NCBI GenBank assembly: GCA_928212115.1
Contig: CAKMRJ010005523.1
Location: 147,869,924 to 147,933,923, forward strand
Direction of reading: 5' to 3'
DNA length: 64,000 nucleotides
From: Lactuca virosa
Taxonomy: Eukaryota > Streptophyta > Magnoliopsida > Asterales > Asteraceae
Shown here: piece after piece, positions 43,213 to 54,800 of the stretch
How positions within the stretch are numbered: position 1 is the stretch's first letter
Layout: every line of letters starts with the position of its first letter
Translations under genes and position numbers: made by a program
Notes under the pieces: model-generated
The model's input: only the letters and a program-made list of their open reading frames with translations
Database searches by the model: none
What the model was told of the DNA's origin: nothing

Positions 43213-44674
43213 TATAACATCCCAAAAATCATGACCAAAAAATTTATTTTTAAATCATTAAGTAAAACCATGGTTGTCAAATCTTTTCATCAAAACATAA
43301 TCAATATCTCAAAACATTATAATCAGAGTATCAAAATATCAGAGTAAGACATCCCAGGCTAAAACATTATGGTGTGTGCCATGCAGTCATCCCGAGCTCC
43401 TCCCTCCGCTACCGGAAGTACCTGAAACCAAAACTGTAAACCGTAAGCACGAAACTTAGTGAGTTCCCCATACTACCACATACCATACATATAACCACAT
43501 ACTGGGCCCCCACCCGCTGCATCGAGACTAGCCCGACATCGGACTCGCACCGGCATCGGGCCCCGCCCGACATCACGCCCTGCCTGGCATCAAGCCCTAC
43601 TCGGTATACAGATATGTCTCTCTTAGGCCTCGCCTGTCTTTGGGCCTCGCCCGCTATACACATACAATCATATAAACATGCTAACACATAAGCAAACATA
43701 CTCTACTCTATTCCTATCCTAAGACCTCACCTAACTTGGGCCCCGCCCCTGTCCTGCCACTGATGAGCCATGGAACCCCGTCCACACTCCTACTGATAGT
43801 GAGATACGGGCCCCCGCCCACACTCACTTCTCTCCTATCTTGGGCCCGCCCCGCCCCTGCTCTGCTAATGATGAGATACGGAACCCCATACATACTCGGC
43901 TAGTGATGAGATACGGGACCTCGCCCACACTCACCTCTCTAGCAGGCACATACAAGTATCACAAAGACAACAAGTATAATATAACAAGCAACATATAAAC
44001 CTTCCTCGGGCTTGCCCCGGCATCGGACCCTGTTCCGGAACCTATAAACACTGGCACATGCAAGAATCACAAAGACCTCTAGCATACTAACATTCAGCGG
44101 GCCGCGCCCGACATCGGATCGTGATCCGGAACGCATATCATAAAGGCATAGGGCTAACCCCCAGGTCTTGCTACTATACATAAACATAATGGGCCGACAT
44201 TGTGCCGTAGACCCATGCACAAAGTGAGGAGACTCACCTCGCACAGATGAAGACCTACTGATACTCCTCTGGCTGCTAACTGGCAATTCCCCGGACTGCT
44301 GCTCCTTCGGCTCCCCGAGCTACCAATACCAAAATATCACTTTGTCCAAAACAATAATCCTTCTTAGGGTAAAATGACCATTTTACCCCTAGCCCAACTT
44401 GGTCCATATCTAAGGCCCAGAACCATAATATAAAAGGCCCAACACTAGGTAGGCATCCAAGCCCACTAGTGGCCCACTAATGGCCCAATTTGCTAAATTG
44501 GGACCAATCTCTCTAATGGGCCTTACCCTAAGCCCAAACATATTCTTGGCCCAAATTATCTTACTTCTGATGGCCCACTAAGGCCCAACGACCCAAAGTC
44601 CACTGCATGAACCAAACCGAGGCCCAAAACTTGTCAAGCCCATATCTTATTAGTATGCTTGGCGTACTGTTCTG
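43213..44674 (-). repeat. TR-GAG-B right LTR (5' LTR), cut
   Basis: Starts TATAACATCCC where the family has TGTAAC or TGAAAC, so the terminal TG has decayed. A GGGCCTCGCCC-type hairpin array fills about 43500-44110. It breaks off at 44674 within the first GTACG-type cluster; the rest of the LTR, present in the left copy, is missing. Confidence 0.85.
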
Positions 44675-44829
44675 ACGTTATGCCCACACCGACCTTGTTG
44701 TCATCGCATCATTCGCCCAACACTTCGGGCCAGAAGATACCCACCTCATTCCATTGCCTTGGAGGGAACTAATCAACTCCCTTACAACGCCAGTTGAGCA
44801 ATACAAAGCCGCTACCAAAGAAAAACCTT
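44675..44829 (+). other. unidentified coding scrap fused to gypsy
   Basis: Open frame (about 50 codons) that joins in frame to the following RNase H segment. It contains AHTDLVVIASFAQHFGPEDT and LIPLPWRELINSLTTPVEQY. I do not recognise it as gypsy or copia sequence. It lies exactly between the TR-GAG-B LTR break and the gypsy fragment, so it could be a captured host exon piece or filler DNA from repair. Confidence 0.4.
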
Positions 44830-45655
44830 ACGTAGTCAAGGATTATGACTGCGAGATCCTTTACCATCTGGGTAAAGCGAATGTGGTGGCGGATACCCTG
44901 AGCCACAAGTCGGCTGGATATTTTTTTCCGATGACATGTATGAGGATATCTGTGTATTCCCCACTTGTGGGTTTGATTAGGGAGGCTCAGACTGAGGGTG
45001 TTCGAGAGAAGAATTAAAAGATTGAGAGCATCAGGGGTGAGATTACCAGATTTGGGCCGAACAGTCGTGGTTTGTTGACCCGTTACGGTCGGGTGTGGGT
45101 TCCTGTGTCTGGTGGGGTCAGACAGATTGTGTTGGAGGAAGGCTCATAAGTCTCACTTTTGTATCCATCCGGGGGCCACCAAGATGTATCGGGATCTGAG
45201 ATTGAGTTATTGGTGGCCATGCAGGAAGAGAGATATAGATCGCTTTGTATGTTGAGAGGTGCTTGACCTACAGGATGGTCAAGGCCGAGCATCAGAGGCC
45301 GCATGGCAAGGTGCAGCCTCTGGAGGTTCCCATGTGGAAATGGGAGCAGATATCGATTGATTTTATCACCAAGTTGCCAAAGACGGCAAAGGGTTTTGAC
45401 GCTATTTGGGTCATCGTGGATCGATTGACCAAGAGTGCCCATTTTTTGGCAATTCGGGAGAGCTCGTCGGCCGAGAAGTTGGCCGATGTGTATATTCGCG
45501 AGATCGTTGCTCGCCATGGGATTCCACTCTCTATTGTTTCAGACCGTGATGTTCGGTTCACCTCCCGTTTCTGGCATAAGTTCCATGAGGAACTAGGCAC
45601 GAGGCTGTTATTCAGAACAACTTATCATCCGCAGACTGACGGCCAGATCGAGGCA
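44830..45655 (+). pseudogene. pol: gypsy RNase H end and integrase fragment
   Basis: Plus-strand fragment of the gypsy pol. It reads VKDYDCEILYHLGKANVVADTLSHKS (RNase H end), YGRVWVPVSGG and HPGATKMYRDL-type text across two frame changes (45015, 45135-45250), then a clean frame MVKAEHQRPHGKVQPLEVPMWKWEQ, IDFITKLPKTAKGFDAIWVIVDRLTKSAHFLA, SIVSDRDVRFTSRFWHKFHEEL and YHPQTDGQIE. It stops just before the catalytic Glu region, where LTR sequence begins. Confidence 0.9.
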
Positions 45656-45999
45656 GTCCAGTCATGCCAAAGGCTCAAGAGCGGTCCAGATAGGATGAAG
45701 GACCTACGAGGCAGTCCAGTCAGGCTGAAGGCTCATTCATGCTTGCTGTTGTCTGTTATGTTATGTGGTGGTATGTTGGGGAAGACTCACTAAGCTCTGG
45801 GCTTACCGTTTTTGGTTATGTTTCAAGTACTTCAGATGATCGCGGAAAGGTGAAGGCTTGATCATGCACCTCCTCGTATTATGTTATGAAATCTGGGAAA
45901 AACTCTGATGTGAAACCTATTTTGAAAACAATATGTAATAAATGACGGTTTTTGGATTTATGTAAAAGTTTTAAAATCTTCAAAATGTTATGGATGTTA
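45656..45999 (+). repeat. gypsy LTR 3' end joined to integrase
   Basis: Ends GTTATGGATGTTACA at 45999 and carries the ACTCACTAAGCTCTGGGCTTACCG block (written here as ACTCACTAAG/CTCTGGGCTTACCG) of the gypsy LTRs. Integrase sequence runs straight into it at TDGQIE/AVQS, so integrase C-terminus, chromodomain and most of the LTR were deleted in one event. Confidence 0.75.
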
Positions 46000-47333
46000 C
46001 AATAGAGGGTTGTATCGACACTTGGGCTAAGTCACATCAAAGGAGATTTGTGGAAATTGTATGGGTTAAAAAGAAAAAGTAGGGGTTCATTAGCATAATG
46101 TATTATTACTTAATCATATTTAAGTTTATGTAATTATTAGTTATTGTAATAGATTCAAGGATTTTCATGCAATTCCACATTTATGTATTTTTGAAATACA
46201 ATTGTTTTTTTTTTCAAAAACCGTAAAAAAAATTAACAACCACTTAATCACACTGAAACATAAAAATAAACACACTACAAATGACCAATCATTAATTTGT
46301 ATTCACAAATATAAAAAACTACTCGACAATGTCATTCTAGAATGTTGCTGCAAGATTCTAGACTTAACACTGGAATGCACCGTTCTGGACAAATTGGTCA
46401 TTTTACATAACTTAAAAGTGGGTACTTATGTCATAAAGGGCACTTTTATTGGTCAGAGTACTAAACTTTTTCAAAATATTAATATTAAGTTGAAGTTTGT
46501 TAAATTAGGAATTGACTTGGTTGAATCAGGAAAATTCACGTGCAATTATCATTTAACTCATTTAACCGTGTTTGGACTATTTTTTTGTTAGTGAATATAA
46601 TGTATAAGGTTGATTTAGTAAATATAATATCTAGTCATTAGTTACTTTCGTTTGGATACTCAATGAAGGTAATATGAAACAAGAGGGCTAAATGTGTCAA
46701 GTGACAACAAATAAGAACATAATCCCCAAAGCTCCCCCTCATTTCTTCATTATCATGACTTGAAGGAGCGAATAGAGCTAGAAGAGGTGATATTGGAGTT
46801 TGATGAATGATTGAAAGTTACTATAAGTTCTCTCAAACGATTGACACTTGAATCATTTAAGAAAGTTCAAGGAGGTAACAACCCTTAGTCATCTCAATTC
46901 TAGTAACATAAGGTAAGGAAATCTATTTCAAATATTTCATGTTATATAATGAAGTTTTAGGTTAGATTTATTTCAATGTTCACTAATTTATAAACTACAT
47001 CCTTTGATATTTCTTGATTTCAACATCATGAGTTGTTTTGAAGCTTATGAACCCTAGAATTTGAGTAATGTTAATTAGCAGGTTTGGATATTGAAATGGA
47101 TGATCAAACTAGCTTGAAACTGTGCTTTAGAGTCTCATATCTATTTGATTAATCTAAAACATAAGGTTAGAAACATCAAAATTTTCAAATGAATGATTTC
47201 AAGCTAAATTTGGAGTTCATGACTTCATTTGATAATTTTCAATCCAATTTTGCATGGAAATAGGTTTGATTAGTTGGATTATCAAATTATTTTACTACTT
47301 TAGTTTAACATTATCAAATTGAATCATAATTTT
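46000..47333. other. unassigned stretch
   Basis: 1.3 kb without recognised coding sequence. The region 46680-46920 (purine-rich, GGAGGTAACAACCC, ending in TAAGGTAAGG) has the feel of an LTR leader but has no partner here. The 129-codon plus frame at 46202-46591 begins in a poly-T run and shows no known domain. Confidence 0.4.
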
Positions 47334-49476
47334 TGAAACATCCCAAAAATATGGTCCAAAAATTTCGTTTGAAAAATATTATAAAAACTACAATCATCCA
47401 TAATCCATAATAAAACCAAGTGTCATGTGTCTCAAAATATCATATAACATACTGAATCAAAAAACAATGATTTATAAAATATCAGAGTCTCAAACAATCC
47501 CAGGCTGAATACTGTGGTGTGTGCCATGCGATCACCCCGAGCTCTTCTCCTTGCTACCAGAAGTACTTGAAACCAAAACTGAAACTGTAAACACGAAGCT
47601 TAGTGAGCTCCCCCAAACTACCACATACCATACAATAGCACATATAACATGTACTGGGCCTTGCCCACTGCATCGGGCCCCGCCCGGCATCGGACCGATG
47701 TCCGGCATAAATTGGGTCCCGCCCACTACATCGGGCCCCGCCCGGCATCAGACCGAAGTCCAGAACATATAACACATATCATAAACATGCATGAATCAAG
47801 AAGACATCAAGCATACATAACTACTTCTCGGGACCACCCCGGCATCGGACCGAAGTCCAGAACTACAATCATCTAAACGGGTCGGCATTGTGGCCGTAGA
47901 CCCGTTCCTACTGGAAGGAAACTCACCTCTCAACTGACTGCTTAAAAAACTCGCGCAAGGTGACACTATTGCTGCTTCTACTAGTCCCCGACTATAATGA
48001 CCAAATAAAGATTTAGTCAAAAACTGATGACTCTCCCATGGGTAAAATGACTATTTTACCCCTCTAGTCTATTTTGGGCCATGACCTAGGCCCAATCCTT
48101 TGTAGTCTTTCCAAACAAACTAATGCCCATTAAAGTCCTCAAATGGCCCAATTTTCTAAATTGGGCCTAACTCCTCATATGGGCTTTCCTCCCAAGCCTA
48201 CACTAGTACTTGGACCCTTAACTGCCTCCTGGTGGCCCATCACAGCCCAACATCTACTAAGCCCAAAGATCGGCCCAAACCGAGGCCCAATAACGTAAAT
48301 TCCAAAATCTGAGTGTACTCTGAGCGTACTCTTCTGTACGATGTGCGTACAGCTTGCATGGCTTGTACGCAGCATGTACTGGTGTGTACGCCCAACGTAC
48401 TCTCCTATTAAGCTATTTTCTTCAAAACCTCTTAACCCCTTAAGACACTACATCCAAACTTCAGATCTGGATCCAATAATCCTTCTTAACCCATAAAGTT
48501 GATCACTTGGTGGCTTGCACTCCACCAAATGAGATCAAACTTGGAAAAATAACAACTATCTTCATGGAAATGGCTAGATCTCTTTCATGGATGCACATGG
48601 GCCTTAAAGATTGCAACTTTACTACTCAAGGGACTCAAATAGCTTTATAGGTGGCAACCCTAAGTCCAGAAACGGATTTGCACCATAAAAATCCATTCTT
48701 GAAACCAAAAAGGGGACAAAATCCATGAGAAACCTAGATCTAGGATGTTAGAAGCACTAAGAGGAGAACTTTATACCTTCAATAGGCTGGAAATTATGTG
48801 TAAAACCTCTGGATCTACAAGCTCTATTCAATCTATTGCTTCTTCTCTAAACACCTTCTTCTTCAAAAACTCCAAAATACTCCTATAATGGTCATCCAAG
48901 CTCCAAAGTCACTCAAATGAGGGCTACGGGTCGATTTCTAGGGTTTAGAGGGTGGAGGCTGAAGATAATAGGGTTAGGTTATGAGATAAGGAGCTTAATT
49001 AGGGTCCAAGAACCTAAAATATGGTTCCGATCTGACTTGCGTACGCCAAGCGTAATTCTGGTACGCCCAACGTACTCCGAAGAACTAGTACGCCCCGCGT
49101 ACCATTTGTGTATGCCCCGCGTACTCGGCTAAGCCTGAAAACCATGAAACTTCTGAAGGCCATAACTTCTTCGTTATAAACCCGATTCCAACGATCCTTA
49201 TATCCACGGAAAGGTGACGAGAAGCCTTACACTACTATCAACTCATATATTCCTTAAGACCTTCCTAACAAAAGTCCATTTCCCACAGGCCAAATGACAC
49301 TTTACCGAAAACACCTTAGGCTCCAAAACACGAACCGAACATCCGGATCACTTCTAATACATCACTCGCACCCAAATAGGCCTATATATTACCTTTTTGA
49401 AAGCCATAATCCTTAAGATGGCCAACCTCCGGGTCACAACCTCAGACTAGGAGTCAATTCGGAACAGGGCATTACA
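47334..49476 (-). repeat. gypsy LTR, minus (3' LTR)
   Basis: 2143-bp LTR, on the plus strand TGAAACATCCC ... GGGCATTACA, followed by a polypurine tract (minus strand AAGTGGAGGAGAGT, 49477-49490). It carries GGGCCCCGCCC and GGACCGATGTCC hairpins (47655-47890) and GTACG-type palindromes at 48312-48410 and 49029-49125. Only about 115 bp of interior follow before copia-C, so the element was cut. Confidence 0.85.
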
Positions 49477-49490
49477 ACTCTCCTCCACTT

Positions 49491-49605
49491 AAATTAGATT
49501 TCGTCCTCGAAATCATTCGTTACCAACCGTGATATACCAGACAACTTGAACAATACGTTCACAAACCCGAAAATACCATAGCCTTCCCAAGGTCTGAGTT
49601 CCATA
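49491..49605 (-). other. gypsy interior remnant
   Basis: Short interior next to the polypurine tract of the 47334 LTR. It reads like the start of the TR-GAG interiors (AGATTTCGTCCTCGAA). Copia-C begins at 49606. Confidence 0.6.
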
Positions 49606-50376
49606 TGTAGGATTTTGATCATTCTAACACTCCTATGGTGTACATGCAACCCTAGAAACCTTGGATCTATGTTTTATCTATGATACGTGCAAAATTGTTT
49701 TCCAAGGTTCATAACCTATCTAGCATACATGGGGAACTTTTAAACATAAAAGTTAGTAAGAAATACATACCTTGTAGTAGTTTGGATTCCTTGAAAACCT
49801 TGTGAGCCTAGCACCTCAAGTGTGATGCCTCAAATGTCTCACACAAAACCAAATGCACTTGGAATAACTTAGAGAGAAATGAAGAACACTTAGAAATCGG
49901 CTAGCCCTCACTTGTTCTCTTAGTGGCCGATTTTGGTGAAGACTGAAAGGTTACTATAGTGTGTTACAATTAGGGTTACACCATGTAAACCCTAATTGTC
50001 ATGACTTTTCATTTCCATGACTCATGGGTTATATAAACACCATGGAGCATCCATGGAGCATCCTATGGGTTTTAGCCCAACTTGATAATCCATGAAGCAT
50101 TAGCCCACTATACAAGTATAGGTGATTTACACAATCAACCCATATATTTAATTAGTCTTCTTTTGATCACTTAATTAATTTCAAATTAATTCTTGATCAA
50201 TACTAATTAAATAATACCATTAATATATTAGAACTTATAATATATTAACAAACCTTGAGTGTTATTTCTCTCATTTTAGTCTCCAAATGCATGATGCAAT
50301 GCAACCCAAATGGACCATGCTAATCGGGTCAAGTACATTCCAGAAATAGTTATGAACTTAGACACCTAATCCAACA
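49606..50376 (-). repeat. copia-C 3' LTR
   Basis: 771 bp, minus strand TGTTGGATTAGGTGTC ... CAAAATCCTACA. Clearly related to the LARD LTR (for example CCATTTGGGTTGCAT and the CCATGG-rich block) but well diverged. The polypurine tract follows at 50377-50389 (minus strand CCAAGTGGGAGAC). Confidence 0.88.
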
Positions 50377-50389
50377 GTCTCCCACTTGG

Positions 50390-52090
50390 ATAAGTCTAAT
50401 AACTATAACTGCAAGAATGACTTCAGGAACCGATCAGCAATCGTAGCTCTTTCAAGGTCTCACGGAACTGAGATGATAATGATACGTCATTTAAGATAAG
50501 TGATCATATAATCCTCTGTTCTAGATATCAACGGGACAAATACATGGAACAATGTCTTACTTATTGTCCAGCAGTTTGTTTTTGATTTCCGATTTGTTTG
50601 ACATAGAACTTAATGTTGGATTAGGTGTCTAAGCCCATAACTATAATTGGTATGTACTTGAATTGACAGCAGCACAGTCCTTTTGGGTTGCCCTCAACCT
50701 AGCAACTGGACAAGGAAATTATGAAAGGAGAGATATTAATTTATAAGATTAATAAATTAATATATATATAAATGATTTATTAATATGTTAATGGATTAAC
50801 AATTATATTAGAAATTCATTATTGTTAATTAATTGTTAGCCAGAAATAATCAGAATTGATTTTGGGTTTAAAGAATTAATTATAGGTACGGGACTAGTTT
50901 GCAATTATATAATAGTTGAGTGGAAGGCTCTAGAACCCCTTGGAAGAGGGGGTGGACGAAATCTTTAGGGGAACCCTAATAATTTCGTCCATAGGGGCTT
51001 GGATAAGGCCCTTGGTTTGCTTAGGCCCTAAGCAAAGGATAACTAGGGTTTCCCTTAAACCCTAGATCCCTCAGCTTATAAGGAGCCTCCTGGTTCATGT
51101 TTTTGGTACTCTTTCTTTTGAAGAAACCCTAGGCCGAGATTTTGAATAATCCCTCTCCTCTTCTCTCTTCTACTTTCCTTCTTGCTAGTTTGGTTGTTGT
51201 GACTCCATTAGAGGCCTTACACTTGTGGTGCTAAAGCTTCCAAGAAGATCAAGATCACAGATCAAGGGAATATTCAATTGTTGCTATAACAATTGAAAGG
51301 TATGTAAACCCTAAACCCTAGTTTACTATTTTCGATAATAGCCTCTCTCCTCTAGGGTTCTTGTATTGCAATTCAAAGTTGTATGTTCAATAGTTAAAAC
51401 ATAGATCCAAAGTAGGTTGCATGTGAACTTAGGAATTGTTTTTCTAGTTTATTTGTTTTACCTAAAACCCTTCACTTAATTGAACACATCAACTTAGTTC
51501 TGACCGGGCCCGGTACATGGGTCAACACAAAAATCATCGAGGGGCCCAGATACGCTTCTATCCAAGAAGGAACAGATAAACTTCGACTCATATGCTTGTT
51601 CTACTACTTATTGAATCATACACAAAGGCACGTTTTATAACATCGAGTTACCAATGCGTTTTCGTACAATCAATGCATAACCAACTCATAGGCAACAAGT
51701 CATGTATCTAGGTTTGAAGACTTATATGATATTACCGTCTCACGATCACTCGAGATAAATTCCATGAAGTGATACCAGTGAGCATGGGTTGAATCCAATA
51801 CTCAGAACCTTTGAGCACTCATGAGTGTTGTAGCCATGTCGAACATCTTAGACCTCTACAAGCCAACCCATGACAGTCTTAATTCATATCTACTTCCAAC
51901 ATATGACCGACTGTGGAGAATTTGAATAATATGAACTAACATAACATAATTATTCTGGAAGTCCACAACATGCAAATGAAATGATAGTGAAACGGATGAC
52001 AAAGATAGCAACCTTTAGTCATAAATTAAATACACCTTTTATTCATCATCAAATGTCAATTTACACTTTACACATTTCAAAAGCTATCTA
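50390..52090 (-). other. copia-C non-coding 3' interior
   Basis: Copia-C interior between polypurine tract and RNase H, interrupted by the solo LTR at 50614-51474. The stretch 51560-51850 is the reverse complement of LARD 14880-15150 with many substitutions. No protein is present. Confidence 0.7.
50614..51474 (+). repeat. solo LTR with exact target duplication
   Basis: 861 bp, TGTTGGATTAGGTG ... AACCCTTCA, flanked by an exact CTTAA duplication (50609-50613 and 51475-51479). No interior, so it is a solo LTR. Its first 50 bases are like those of the LARD and copia-C LTRs, but the rest differs. Confidence 0.92.
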
Positions 52091-53560
52091 ACTACTAAAA
52101 ACTAATATCATCCTTCAGCCCTATGTGCCTTGCATGTTGGAGATGCTTAACCTTGCCCAGTCCCTTTGTGAGGGGATCTGCCGGGTTCTCATCCGATGAT
52201 ACCCTCTTTGCCACGAGGAGTCCTTCTTCTATTCGATGTCTGATGAAATGATATTTTCTGTCGATGTGTCTGGATCTCCCATATCCCTGGTTCCTTTGGC
52301 TAAGGCAACTGCACTTTCACTATCACAGAAAAATCTCTATAGGCTCCTTTATATCTAGTACAAACTCCAAGGTCTCCAATGAAGTTCTTTAGCCAATAAG
52401 CCTCCTTTGCTGCCTCGCTTGCCGCTATATACTCTGATTCGCAAGTTGAATCAACCCTGTCTCCTGCTTGGAACTTTTCCAAGAAATTGCTCCTCCGTTT
52501 AAGGTAAAGACCAGCCTGACTGAGAGCGGAAATTATCCTATCAGTCCTGAAGGCTAGCATCACTATACCCCAATACTCTCAAGTCATCACTCCCACCGAT
52601 GGTAAGGACCCAATCCTTAGTCCTCTGCAGGTACTTGAGAATGTTCTTTACCGCAGTCCAGTGGGCCTTGCCAGGGTTCCCCTGATATCAGCTGACCATG
52701 CTCAACGCAAAGGCCACATCAGGACGAGTACAAGTCATAACATACATGATCGAGCCAACAGCGGAAGCATACGGTACTCGACTCATCTCTGCTATCTCAG
52801 CCTCTGTACTCGGACTCTGAGTTTTACTCAGTCTGGTGTTACTCTAGATCGGTAACTCTCCTTTCTTGGAATTCTGCATGCTGAATCTATTCAGCACCTT
52901 CTCCATGTAGGTACTCTAACTAAGTCCGATTAGTCTTTTACTCCTGTCTCTCAAAATCCTTATCCCTAGGATATAGGCAGCTTCTCCAAGGTCCTTCATA
53001 GCGAAACACTTCCTAAGCCAGGACTTAACTTCCTGCAGAGTTGGGATGTCATTTCCTATGAGTAGTATGTCATCCACATGCAATACCAAAAAGCTGACTA
53101 TACTCCACTAGCCTTGACTATACACCAAGATTCATCTTCACTTCTCGAAAAGCCAAACTCTTTGACTTTCTCATCGAAACAAAGATTCCATCTGCGAGGT
53201 GCTGTTTCAATCCATAGATTGGATTTCTCAAGCTTACACACTCTATTCGGGTACTCTGTACTGACAAAACCCTCTGGCTGACTCATGTAAACATCCTCAG
53301 CCAACTTCCAATTAAGGAAAGCGGTTTTAACATCCATTTGCCATATTTCGTAGTCATGAAATGCAGCAATGGCTAACATAACCCTAATAGACTTAATCTT
53401 GCTACTGGTGAAAAAGGTCTCATCATAATCAACTCCGGAGTTTGAGAAAGCCCTTTGCAACCCGTCGCGCCTTATAAGTGTGTACATTACCATCCATGTG
53501 GTCTTCTTCTTTAAGATCCATTTGTACCCAACAGTCTTACGACCTGGTACATTGTCAACC
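52091..53560 (-). pseudogene. pol (RT-RH): copia-C reverse transcriptase-RNase H
   Basis: RT and RNase H of copia-C on the minus strand, over several frames. RT: GVDYDETF, KIKSIRVMLAIAAFHDYEIWQMDVKTAFLN, DVYMSQPEGFV, a degraded SLYGLKQAPRRWN equivalent, and the catalytic region LHVDDILLIGND near 53047-53088 (His replaces the usual Tyr). RNase H: STCESEYIAASEAAKEAYWLKNFIGDLGV (52350-52450) and ADPLTKGLGKVKHLQHARHIG (about 52120-52190). At least four frame changes and a Gly-to-Trp change in the FLNG box show decay. Confidence 0.88.
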
Positions 53561-54800
53561 AAGTTCCAAACTTGATTATCATACATGGATTGTATCTCGC
53601 TGTCCATTGCCTCTTTCCATTTAGCAGCCTCAGGGCCTGCCATGGCTTCCGAGTAGCTGTTAGGTTCATCCAAACTCCTCAGTGTGCTATCACTGATAAG
53701 TGTATCACCTTCCGCAGTAATATGGAAACCATAGTAATGCTCAAGTTCATTCCTAACTCTCGTGGAACGCCTCAGAAGTACAGACTCTTCTGTCAGATCA
53801 ACAGATGTTTCCTCCTCAGGTTGATTGCTAGGGTTTGAGGTTCCTTCACCACTTGACTCTTGAATTTCTTCAAGGTCAATTTGCCTCCCACTGTTTCCTT
53901 GGCTCATGAATTCTCTCTCGCGAAAGACTCCTCTCCTTGCTACAAAAACTACATTATCACTGGGTCTGTAGAAGAGGTAAGCAAAAGATCTCTGTGGGTA
54001 GCCGATGAAAATATACCTCTCACTTCGAGGTTCGAGCTTATCTTCAGACTCGCGCCTCACAAAAGCCTCGCAACCCCAAATCTTGATGTGGTCCAGATTA
54101 GGAACTTTTCCGGTCCACATCTCATGAGGTGTTTTGGCAACCTTCTTTGTAGGGAATAAATTAAGAATATGAGCGGCAGTCTCTAAGGCATACCCCCAGA
54201 ATGAGATTGGTAGCGAAGCTCGACTCATCATGGAACGAAAATCATATCCAATAAGGTTCGATTGCGCCTCTCAGCCACACCATTAAGTTGTGGTGTCCTG
54301 GGAGGTTTCAATTGTGAGATAATCCCACATTCCTTAAGATAGTCAAGGAACTCTATACTAAGATACTCACCACCTCGATCGGATCGTAGCATCTTAATGT
54401 TCCTGCCCAACTGATTCTCCACTTCCTGCTTGAACTCTTTGAATCTTTCAAATGTATCTGACTTGTGCTTGATTAAGTAGACATATCCATATCTACTAAA
54501 TCATCAGTAAAAGTCACATAAGAAGCGGTTAGCATTATCTTGTGGCGGTTCTGAAGGGTCCCACACATCAGTGGTTATGGGTCCAACAAAAACCCTCACC
54601 CCTAACCCAAGTCCAGTGAAGGGTGACTTTGTCATTTTCCAAGCAAACAAGATTCACAACTATCATCTGACTTTAGGTCAAATGACTCCAAGACTCCATC
54701 CTTTTGGAGTTGGCCTATGCGTTTCTTGCTTACATGTCCAAGACGACAATGCCATAAAGATGCTTTATCCAAGCTAGTGGAAGAATTGATACACAATACA
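53561..54800 (-). pseudogene. pol (INT): copia-C integrase
   Basis: Integrase of copia-C. The pre-integrase finger (LWHCRLGHVSKKRIGQLQ, CESCLLGKMTKSPF) lies at about 54600-54785. Part of the DDE core follows: LRSDRGGEYLSIEFLDYLKECGI and NGVAERRNRTLLDM (54228-54422), with the second Asp and the Glu present. The C-terminal block is ASLPISFWGYALETAAHILNLFPTKKVAKTPHEMW, LDHIKIWGCEAFVRRESEDKL and SERYIFIGYPQRSFAYLFY (53850-54231), then an acidic linker to RT. Frame changes near 54228 and 54430-54600 break it. The fragment at 23341-24190 belongs to a related family. Confidence 0.88.

Larger units (their letters stand above)
38026..44674 (-). mobile_element. TR-GAG-B: gag-only gypsy element, minus
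   Basis: Second gag-only gypsy element, parallel in layout to TR-GAG-A: 3' LTR (38026-39471), polypurine tract, non-coding interior, gag (41071-42277), leader, tRNA-Met primer site, 5' LTR (43213-44674). There is no protease, RT or integrase anywhere in it. Both LTRs are truncated at their outer ends, so flanking duplications cannot be checked. Confidence 0.85.

Noticed and set aside
46202..46591. 129-codon plus-strand frame
   Set aside because: Starts within a poly-T run, AT-rich, no recognisable domain and no partner copy. I treat it as chance.
46680..46920. Possible gene leader or promoter
   Set aside because: Reads somewhat like an LTR leader, but without LTR ends, TATA box or a following frame I could not support it.
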